Source: G963668185 sp965237445
GTDB lineage: Bacteria > Chloroflexota > Dehalococcoidia > Lucifugimonadales > G963668185
Assembly: GCA_965237445.1 (NCBI GenBank)
Contig: OZ250142.1
Location: forward strand, 1,054,001-1,118,000
DNA length: 64,000 bases
Direction: 5' to 3'
The notes beneath the pieces are model-generated. The model worked only from the letters and a program-made list of their open reading frames with translations. It did not search any database and was not told the origin of the DNA. Positions 58,293 to 64,000 of this stretch are shown in pieces (position 1 is the stretch's first letter; every line of letters begins with the position of its first letter). The translations under genes were made by a program, and so were the position numbers.

Positions 58293-58532
58293 CTAGGCGC
58301 GGGCCGCGCAGGCGCAGCCGCCGCCACCTCCTCCGCAGCAACCTCCGCCGCCGCCTGCGATGGCCCTTGTCTCGCCGTTAGCACCGGTCGAGTAGGAGGA
58401 GAAGACGGAAAGCTGCCGTTCCGACTCGCCGCTGCAGTCCGGGCACGGCGCCGGATCGTCCATGCGGGTGATGGGGCGCAGCTTCTCGAATGTGTGGTCG
58501 CAGGAAGCGCATGTGTACTCGTAGAGGGGCAT
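58293..58532 (-). CDS. FmdB-family zinc-ribbon protein
   Basis: A 79-residue protein. MPLYEYTCASCDHTFEKL and CPDCSGE give the CxxC...CxxC zinc ribbon of the FmdB family of putative regulators. The C-terminal half is a Gly/Cys-rich tail (GGGGGCCGGGG followed by GCACAA), which could bind further metal. The start is the ATG at 58532; a TTG one codon earlier is less likely. Confidence 0.88.
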   Translation of the reverse strand: MPLYEYTCASCDHTFEKLRPITRMDDPAPCPDCSGESERQLSVFSSYSTGANGETRAIAGGGGGCCGGGGGGCACAARA

Positions 58533-58730
58533 CAATCTACTCCGGTTTCATACTTCTAGCCAACTCATTGTATTGGCGGGTTGGCAGCATGGCAACGGAT
58601 GTGGGGCGTCAGGTACTGGGCGCCGGGGTCCGGAGGCATTGGAGGGCCCTTGGATCGCCCATAGATCAAGGAAGGCTAATGGGACCGCAAGAGACTGCCT
58701 GCCCACCGCGAACGGGGTCTCTGCACAAAA

Positions 58731-58860
58731 GGTGTTCCATTATGTTCCGTTTTGTTCCATTTCGTAGCTGGGTGGCGGTGAACTGAGGGGCAGTTTCGGA
58801 ACACCTTTGGAACCTAAACGGGGTAGTTTCGGGGCATTTTGGAACACAAATGGAACACCA
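58731..58860. repeat. TGTTCC/GGAACA word-repeat element
   Basis: TGTTCCATTA, TGTTCCGTTT and TGTTCCATTT run in tandem from 58733, followed by CGTAGCTGGG. GGTGTTCC (58731-58738) has an exact reverse complement at 58798-58805, and GGAACACAAATGGAACACC closes the element near 58841-58859. Confidence 0.6.
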
Positions 58861-59167
58861 GGGCAGAGCCCTGGACCCATAAAGGGGTATCTGCGGTCGC
58901 AGCAGAACTGACGGCGCGCCGCAGGCACCTGATGTGTGTTGATGCTCATGGGCCTATATTAGCACACCAGTTCGCAGAAGGCAACAGGTCTGGGCAGGGC
59001 AGGGGGCAACTATTATTCAGAGTCAATGAGTTGAACGCCCCACACCGCCCCTGGATACCCGCCGTCGCGGGTATGACGGCAGAATGAGGATTCCCACAAA
59101 GCCTGAACAGTTCCTTCAAAGAGTCTTCGCTATTCGAGGTTAGAGGGCCTGCCCGGCAAGCCGCGTC

Positions 59168-59173
59168 TATAAT
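59168..59173 (+). promoter_or_regulatory. -10 box of trpB
   Basis: A perfect TATAAT 25 bases before the trpB start; no good -35 is visible. The leader would be under 20 bases. No trp attenuator or T-box structure is seen. Confidence 0.5.
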
Positions 59174-59197
59174 TAGGGCATACTCATATGAGAGCCG

Positions 59198-60409
59198 GTG
59201 ACTGACATGCAAACCACACTTCCGGACGCTTCCGGCAGGTACGGAGAGTTCGGCGGCAGGTTCGTTCCAGAAACGCTGATGCCTGCCGTGGAAGAGCTGG
59301 AGGCGGCGTTCGGGGCCGTCCGGGACGACGCGTCGTACGAAGCGGAGCTGTCGGCGCTGCTCAAGGACTACGTGGGCAGGCCTACGCCTCTCTACTATGC
59401 GGAGAACCTATCCAGCGAGCTTGGGGGCGCTCAGATCTACCTCAAGCGCGAGGACCTCGCCCACACGGGCGCCCACAAGATCAACAACACCGTTGGGCAG
59501 GCGCTGCTGGCGCGCAGGATGGGGAAGTCCAGGATCATCGCGGAGACGGGCGCGGGGCAGCACGGCGTGGCAACGGCCACCGTGTGCGCGCTGCTCAACC
59601 TGGAGTGCATCGTGTACATGGGCGCACTGGACATCGAGAGGCAGGCCCTCAACGTGTTCCGCATGAAGCTGCTGGGAGCGGAAGTCCGCCCCGTTCACTC
59701 CGGGAGCCGCACGCTGAAGGACGCCATAAACGAGGCGATCCGCGACTGGGTCACAAACGTCGAGACGACCCACTACCTGATAGGGAGCGTGATGGGGCCG
59801 CACCCGTACCCGATGATCGTGTCCCACTTCCAGTCGCTGATCGGGCGCGAGGCGCGGCAGCAGCTTCACACGGCAACGGGCCGCCTGCCGGACTACGCAG
59901 TGGCGTGCGTGGGCGGGGGGAGCAACGCGATCGGCCTGTTCTCGGAGTTCCTGCCGCACGAGGATGTGAGGCTCGTGGGCGTCGAGGCCGGAGGGCAGGG
60001 AGTGGAGTCGGACCACCACGCGGCCACTCTGACGATGGGCGAGGTCGGAGTACTGCACGGCAGCATGTCTTACGTGCTGCAGGACGAGCACGGGCAGATA
60101 CAGGAAGCGCACAGCATATCGGCCGGACTCGACTACCCGGGCGTGGGGCCTGAGCACAGCTACCTGAAAGACTCCGGCCGCGCGACTTACGTGAGCGTTA
60201 CGGACGAGGAGGCGCTGGAGGGCTTCCAGCTGCTGTGCCGCACCGAGGGGATCATCCCCGCGCTGGAACCGGCGCACGCGGTGTTCCACCTGACGCGGCT
60301 CGCGCCGAAGCTGGACGAAGACCAGATCGTGCTGATGTGCCTGAGTGGGCGCGGCGACAAGGACATCACCACCGTCGCCGAGGCGCTCGAGCAGGGGCTT
60401 CGCGGCTAA
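59198..60409 (+). CDS. trpB: Tryptophan synthase beta chain
   Basis: A 403-residue PLP enzyme joining indole and serine. The Schiff-base lysine is K94 in HTGAHKINN. GRYGEFGGRFVPETL at the N-terminus and CVGGGSNAIGLF in the phosphate-binding loop mark the TrpB1 type that normally works with TrpA. trpA is not adjacent. The start may be GTG at 59198 or ATG at 59207. A LKREDLAHTGAHK context and the EGIIPALEPAHA segment are intact, so the enzyme should be active. Confidence 0.96.
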   Translation: MTDMQTTLPDASGRYGEFGGRFVPETLMPAVEELEAAFGAVRDDASYEAELSALLKDYVGRPTPLYYAENLSSELGGAQIYLKREDLAHTGAHKINNTVGQALLARRMGKSRIIAETGAGQHGVATATVCALLNLECIVYMGALDIERQALNVFRMKLLGAEVRPVHSGSRTLKDAINEAIRDWVTNVETTHYLIGSVMGPHPYPMIVSHFQSLIGREARQQLHTATGRLPDYAVACVGGGSNAIGLFSEFLPHEDVRLVGVEAGGQGVESDHHAATLTMGEVGVLHGSMSYVLQDEHGQIQEAHSISAGLDYPGVGPEHSYLKDSGRATYVSVTDEEALEGFQLLCRTEGIIPALEPAHAVFHLTRLAPKLDEDQIVLMCLSGRGDKDITTVAEALEQGLRG

Positions 60410-60436
60410 TCGCAGTCCCAGCAAGCTGCACTTTCG

Positions 60437-60537
60437 TATAATCAGGTACTGACGTTGGTCAAGCTGCAGGGAGGTACGCTCCCGGGACTCGCAGTTACCG
60501 GCACAGGCGACAGCTTGACCGCTTCGGAGGAGGGCCG
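60437..60537 (+). promoter_or_regulatory. htpX promoter and three-way-junction-like leader
   Basis: After TATAAT (60437-60442) the leader can fold into P1 GGTCAAGCTG/CAGCTTGACC (60457-60466 with 60511-60520, perfect), P2 GGGAG/CTCCC (60469-60473, 60479-60483) and P3 TCGC/GCGA (60489-60492, 60507-60510). P1 ends a few bases before the GGAGGAGG ribosome-binding site. The layout is like a riboswitch or thermosensor, but no known class was recognised. Confidence 0.5.
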
Positions 60538-61467
60538 ATGAGACAGCGCTCGTACGGAAGAGACAGGGAGCTCACGTTCAGGATGTCGTTCACCATCCTG
60601 ATGCTGGTCTTCGTGTACATCGCGTTCATGGGTCTGCTCTTCTGGGCCGGAGTGCCGTGGTTCTTTATCCTGATCCTGGCCGTCGGCATGTCGATCTTCC
60701 AGTACTACATGTCCGACAAGCTCGTCCTGATGACTACCGGCGCGAAGGTGGTGACCGCGGAGCAGGAGCCGCGGCTGCACGCGACGATCGAGCGGCTGGC
60801 GGCGATGGCGGACCTGCCGAAGCCCAAGAAGATCGCGATGATGGACACGCACGTGCCGAATGCGTTCGCGACGGGCCGCAACCCCCAGAATGCGGTGGTA
60901 GCGGTGACCAGGGGGCTGATGTCGCGACTGAACGCGAAGGAAGTGGAGGCGGTGCTGGCCCACGAGCTGACGCACGTGAAGAACCGCGACGTGATGGTGC
61001 TGACGTGGGCGAGCGTAATCGTGATCATGGCCGGCTTCCTGTTGCAGATGCTGTTCTGGATGAGCCTGTTCGGCGGATTCGGCGGCGGCAGGGGCCGTGA
61101 CAGCGGCGGCGGAAATGCGATGCTTGTCATGCTCGCGGTATACGCGGGCACAATCGCCGTCTACTTCGTGAGCCAGCTTCTGATATTGGCGCTCTCGCGC
61201 TACCGCGAGTTTGCCGCAGACCGTGGCGCCGCGGTAATCACGCGCGCGCCGATGCAGCTCGCTTCCGCGCTCCAGAAGATCAGCAACGACATGTACCGCA
61301 TTCCGGAAAAGGACCTGCGGCAGGTGGAGCACGCGAACGCGTTCTTCATCGTGAACGCGCTCAAAGGCGACAATATGGCGAGGCTGATGTCCAGCCATCC
61401 GCCCGTCGAGAAGCGCGTCGAGCGGCTGATGCGGATGCAGCGGGACATGGAACGCGGGGGCTTCTAG
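60538..61467 (+). CDS. htpX: Membrane zinc protease HtpX homologue (M48)
   Basis: A 309-residue membrane protease. Two N-terminal helices (about 18-60) precede the zinc motif HELTH (142-146) with the third ligand in REFAADRGA. Two more helices lie between them (about 160-215), split by a Gly-rich loop (GGFGGGRGRDSGGG). HtpX degrades damaged membrane proteins in envelope stress. The start has an excellent GGAGGAGG site. pspAB follows after 3 bases, a pairing that suggests a joint response to membrane damage. Confidence 0.95.
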   Translation: MRQRSYGRDRELTFRMSFTILMLVFVYIAFMGLLFWAGVPWFFILILAVGMSIFQYYMSDKLVLMTTGAKVVTAEQEPRLHATIERLAAMADLPKPKKIAMMDTHVPNAFATGRNPQNAVVAVTRGLMSRLNAKEVEAVLAHELTHVKNRDVMVLTWASVIVIMAGFLLQMLFWMSLFGGFGGGRGRDSGGGNAMLVMLAVYAGTIAVYFVSQLLILALSRYREFAADRGAAVITRAPMQLASALQKISNDMYRIPEKDLRQVEHANAFFIVNALKGDNMARLMSSHPPVEKRVERLMRMQRDMERGGF

Positions 61468-61470
61468 CCG

Positions 61471-62040
61471 GTGGGCATACTGAGCACGCTCTTCGGCCGC
61501 CCGAAGCTGAAGGCGCCAAGCCGGGAAGAGTTCTTCGCGATCGCGACGACGGCCGTGGGGCTAAGCGGGCGAACGGACCTGAACGTCACGAACTTCGCGG
61601 GCGTGGTTTTCAACCCGGTGGAGTCCAGCTTCTTCGCAGAGCTTGAAAGCGAGTTGAAGAAGCTGCTGGCCGTCGGTGAGGAGGCGGCCGGCACGAAGTT
61701 CGAGGTCAAGCCCGATCATTTTGGCACCACATGGGTCGTCCTGGACGACCCGGACTTCGAGGACCTGGTCACGGCGATCCATGTCGTGGGCGAGACGATC
61801 ACCGAGCACGGCTTCGGAGACCGGCTGATCGCGGCGGTGCTGCGGTTCGACTTCGAGAACAAGCAAGCGTACTGGATCTACAACATCAAGCGTGGCAAGT
61901 TCTACCCGCTCGTGCTATCCGGCCAGAGCCAACGGGATAACGCGGCGGAGATGCGGCTGGGCGCGCTGATGGAGGAGGAGAAGGTGCCAGTGGAGCCGAA
62001 CCTGGAAAACTGGTACGCCCTCTGGGGGATTCCGTTCTAG
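61471..62040 (+). CDS. PspA-associated protein PspAB-like
   Basis: A 189-residue soluble protein beginning MGILSTLFGRPKLKAPS from a GTG at 61471, three bases after htpX. The PspAB-type family is recognisable from FGRPK, DLNVTNFAGVVFNPVESSFF, LVTAIHVV and the ending NWYALWGIPF. Its biochemical role is unknown, but related proteins are linked with phage-shock/PspA systems and HtpX. Close coupling to htpX supports a stress role. Confidence 0.82.
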   Translation: MGILSTLFGRPKLKAPSREEFFAIATTAVGLSGRTDLNVTNFAGVVFNPVESSFFAELESELKKLLAVGEEAAGTKFEVKPDHFGTTWVVLDDPDFEDLVTAIHVVGETITEHGFGDRLIAAVLRFDFENKQAYWIYNIKRGKFYPLVLSGQSQRDNAAEMRLGALMEEEKVPVEPNLENWYALWGIPF

Positions 62041-62110
62041 GCAAGGCTAGGCCCTGCACCCATTTGGCGGCTAGACTTTGGTTACGCCTAGCCTGGCTGC
62101 CTTGTTCAAC

Positions 62111-63025
62111 TCAATCTGAGGCCCAGCCCAAAATGGTGTGACGAGGGCGACTGCTCCCTACTTTTCTATACCGTGCTCTTATCGTAATGTCTTGGCCCAA
62201 AATCTCGTTGATGGATTCGGCGTCGTCCACTGCGCGGTCAACAGTGCACGAAATCACATCTCCGGACGGGCTTTGCACGAGCTCAGCTCGGCGGCTCTTC
62301 GGCAGATATCCCTGAAAGTGCCCCACCAACTGCTCTTCTCCTTCGCGGATGTTGTCCTTTGCAAGGCAGGCCAAGCCGCGCTTGACCTGCCCGACGTCCC
62401 GAAATCCAAAGACATCATTTCTGAAGGAAAGTGAACAGACAGCTTCGCTACCGGCCATAACCTCTAGGAAGTCTCTTATGTCGTCCAGGGCCCGCTCGTC
62501 CGTGTCGGCGATGGCCTCGACTATCAGTTCTTCGTCGCCAACAAGGGATTCCAAGATGCATTTTGCCTGTCCGATAGCAAGTTCGACCCCAGACTCGCCC
62601 GGGATGTAGGTGGCTTGAGGATCGAATGCTTCCTCAATCTCAAATCCAAATGAACCGTGAGACGTACCCGTGACCAGCAAGCGGTAATCATCCTGATGGG
62701 CGATGATTCCGCGCCTTCCAAGCACGGCATGTCGACTGGCCGCAAGAGATGTCACAGCTTTGGCGAATGCATCCACTGCGGCGCCAGCGAAATCGGCGTA
62801 GATGCCCTGCCGGTCGACCACCGGCTTGCCGTTGAACGTGAGATGGGCGGTTGCCGGCCAGTGAGGCGGCGGCGGATTTGCTTCTAGTTCCTCTTGAACC
62901 TGTGCTTTCCGGTACTCCAGGCTCATGCGGTCAATTACCGCCGCTTCTGGCGTCATGGACAGGAGATCTTCCAATGCTGCCAACTCGGCGCGGAGTTCAT
63001 GGTATTGGCGTTCCCTGATGCTCAT
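62111..63025 (-). CDS. Uncharacterised partner of an NTase-like protein
   Basis: A 304-residue soluble protein. Residues 5-50 look like a coiled coil (ELRAELAALEDLLSM, RKAQVQEELEANPPPP). The rest is alpha/beta with TFNGKPVVDRQGIYADFAG, HGSFGFEIEE and a C-terminal beta-rich part. I know no characterised domain. Its ATG overlaps the stop of the upstream gene by 4 bases (ATGA), so the two are co-translated. Similar pairs, to my recollection, occur in other genomes as hypothetical proteins, consistent with a two-component module such as toxin-antitoxin or defence. Confidence 0.7.
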   Translation of the reverse strand: MSIRERQYHELRAELAALEDLLSMTPEAAVIDRMSLEYRKAQVQEELEANPPPPHWPATAHLTFNGKPVVDRQGIYADFAGAAVDAFAKAVTSLAASRHAVLGRRGIIAHQDDYRLLVTGTSHGSFGFEIEEAFDPQATYIPGESGVELAIGQAKCILESLVGDEELIVEAIADTDERALDDIRDFLEVMAGSEAVCSLSFRNDVFGFRDVGQVKRGLACLAKDNIREGEEQLVGHFQGYLPKSRRAELVQSPSGDVISCTVDRAVDDAESINEILGQDITIRARYRKVGSSRPRHTILGWASD

Positions 63026-63609
63026 GCTTCCTCCTCCCGGCCGGCCGACTCATCTAACACGGCCCTCGCCGCCGCGTCATCGCTGCCCAACAAGTCTACC
63101 TCCAGATAACCCTTCCAATTTTGGTTACGGTCATGTGACCAGAGGCTGTTCCAGTACGCGACTGTCCTCACCAAGAAGGACGGGTTACCGCCATCGAGGT
63201 CGACAGTGTACGCGTCCACGCCATAGCGGCGCCTGTTGGCTCGCGGGTCGAACAGGGACGGGTTTTCCTCGACCAGCGTCTGTTGCTCTTGCCCGCCCAC
63301 AAGACGAAAGAAGGTCACCACGTCAATGTCTGCAGGCTCACGTTGGGAGTGAACCATTGTGTCCTCGACGAAGCTGCCATCGATCCACTGAAAGCCATCC
63401 TGCAATCCGGCAGCATGCAGTGCCGCCCGATAGTCCAGCAAGCCGGCAATGAGCCGACGTCGCTCCTGAGTGTCGCCGAATCTAAGAGCCAGATCGGCAA
63501 GCCCAACCAGATACGGCGAACGTTGGGCAGGAGAGGCTGCCTCGCCAAAGAACGGGGGCAAGTGTCCCGCATGGTCCCAACTTGGAATGGAGCCAGTCGA
63601 ATCGTTCAA
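63022..63609 (-). CDS. Nucleotidyltransferase-like protein (DUF6932-like)
   Basis: A 195-residue protein with a GSF...DID pattern (G78, S79, F80, then D94 and D96 in ADIDVVTF), the hallmark of the nucleotidyltransferase superfamily (hG[GS]...Dh[DE]). The N-terminal part starts IPSWDHAGHLPPFFG, and a later aspartate (D179-180 region, LLGSDDAAA) could complete the site. The start appears to be TTG at 63609. NTase-like proteins of this size are often toxins or antitoxins that AMPylate partners; here the partner is the next gene. Confidence 0.72.
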   Translation of the reverse strand: MNDSTGSIPSWDHAGHLPPFFGEAASPAQRSPYLVGLADLALRFGDTQERRRLIAGLLDYRAALHAAGLQDGFQWIDGSFVEDTMVHSQREPADIDVVTFFRLVGGQEQQTLVEENPSLFDPRANRRRYGVDAYTVDLDGGNPSFLVRTVAYWNSLWSHDRNQNWKGYLEVDLLGSDDAAARAVLDESAGREEEA

Positions 63610-63833
63610 AATGATCCCAAATGCGCACGCTCAGTGCTACGTCTGGACATTCCCGACACGGTCGAAGCGCATCGCCCTCTAGTTTCGATCGGTCAAAGGC
63701 GAACTCAGCATAGGCCAGCTTGTACAACTAGTGAACGTGCCCGTCGGTCTCCGATTCTTGATTGCTGATGCCGACGTACTAGTCGGCAGCTTTCGAACTC
63801 AGGGCGCGACGGGCGCGGCGAAGCGAAAGGCCG

Positions 63834-64000
63834 CTAGCCGTTGGCGGCTTTGGCCTTCCCAGCAGCGATGAGGTGGTCTTTCATGGCCTGGATGCCGGCC
63901 GGGACGCCGCCGGGGACGTAGGCGATAACCCACTTGGTGGTGGCGACGAGGTTGGTCCCGAAGCCGAAGCCGTCCTTCTTGGCTCCCCACGTGTACCTGT
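63834..64000 (-). CDS. C-terminal fragment of an unrecognised protein
   Basis: The last 54 codons of a minus-strand gene that continues beyond the window: RYTWGAKKDGFGFGTNLVAT, then KWVIAYVPGG and a Lys/Ala-rich tail ending at TAG 63834. I do not recognise the family. Codon use and the regular hydrophobic pattern suggest a true coding end. The 224 bases between it and the NTase-like gene show no gene. Confidence 0.5.
   Translation of the reverse strand, partial: RYTWGAKKDGFGFGTNLVATTKWVIAYVPGGVPAGIQAMKDHLIAAGKAKAANG

Larger units (their letters stand above)
58536..59197. other. Gene-free stretch with short repeats
   Basis: About 660 bases without a gene. It carries TGTTCC-word repeats (58731-58860) and a REP-like hairpin ATACCCGC/GCGGGTAT (59055-59062, 59067-59074) of the kind that is common as an extragenic repeat across bacteria. 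The trpB promoter is at the right end. Confidence 0.65.

Noticed and set aside
59408..60424. Long open frame (338 codons) on the minus strand across trpB
   Set aside because: It is a compositional shadow of the high-GC trpB gene; the protein is Arg/His/Val-rich without any domain.
60442..61398. Long open frame (318 codons) antisense to htpX
   Set aside because: His/Arg-rich shadow of the real gene; no start signal and no family motif.
63482..63727. 81-codon minus-strand frame upstream of the NTase-like gene
   Set aside because: It overlaps the conserved start of the NTase-like gene in another frame and shows no recognisable motif.

Overview
The window looks like a chromosomal contig from a moderately high-GC, aerobic, heterotrophic bacterium. 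The best guess is Chloroflexota, perhaps a Dehalococcoidia/SAR202-like lineage. The reasons are an alternative-complex-III-like respiratory cluster, split transketolase halves, a DUF1461 membrane protein, an HtpX-PspAB pair, many lipoproteins with Thr/Pro-rich stalks, and a rich set of oxidoreductases for organic compounds. This placement is inference from gene content; no marker phylogeny was run. Core genes (rpoB, rpoC, gyrA, ffh, proB/proA, trpB, a tRNA-Gly) lie among accessory genes.

Layout. 1-5.3 kb: end of an ACIII-like operon (MopB-type fragment, Fe-S subunit, two NrfD-like membrane subunits, DUF3341 protein, monohaem cytochrome c lipoprotein). 5.3-10.6 kb: DtxR/MntR-type regulator divergent from a lone CoxL/XdhB-like molybdoenzyme subunit, a decayed O-methyltransferase, and a DegT/DnrJ-type aminotransferase. 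10.6-22.5 kb: a MacB/LolCDE-like exporter followed by rpoC and rpoB, all on the minus strand. 22.8-26.2 kb: carbonic anhydrase lipoprotein, a frameshifted lipoprotein, a serine beta-lactamase-fold hydrolase and a class I glutamine-amidotransferase-like hydrolase. 26.4-33.7 kb: gyrA, an M28 peptidase, ffh and split transketolase.

33.7-39.97 kb is rich in repeats: a 23-bp minisatellite, REP-like hairpins and two MITE-like elements, around an HExxH lipoprotein, tRNA-Gly, an alpha/beta hydrolase and a TPP enzyme. 40-45.6 kb: proB-proA (proA frameshifted), a small unknown protein, and a two-gene FAD amino-acid/amine dehydrogenase. 45.8-53.7 kb: a dipeptide/oligopeptide-type ABC importer locus without ATPases. 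It has two paralogous binding proteins with acidic tandem-repeat linkers, and a DppB-type permease that carries an extra BNR/Ycf48-like beta-propeller in its first external loop. 53.9-57.5 kb: amidase with a small partner, 2-hydroxyacid dehydrogenase, MazG. 57.5-62 kb: DUF1461 protein, FmdB-type zinc ribbon, trpB, htpX with a structured leader, pspAB. 62.1-63.6 kb: a translationally coupled nucleotidyltransferase-like/unknown gene pair. The window ends in a partial gene.

The most unusual items are the propeller-in-permease architecture, the NTase-like two-gene cassette, the three-way-junction leader of htpX, and two non-autonomous mobile-element-like sequences with clear terminal inverted repeats.
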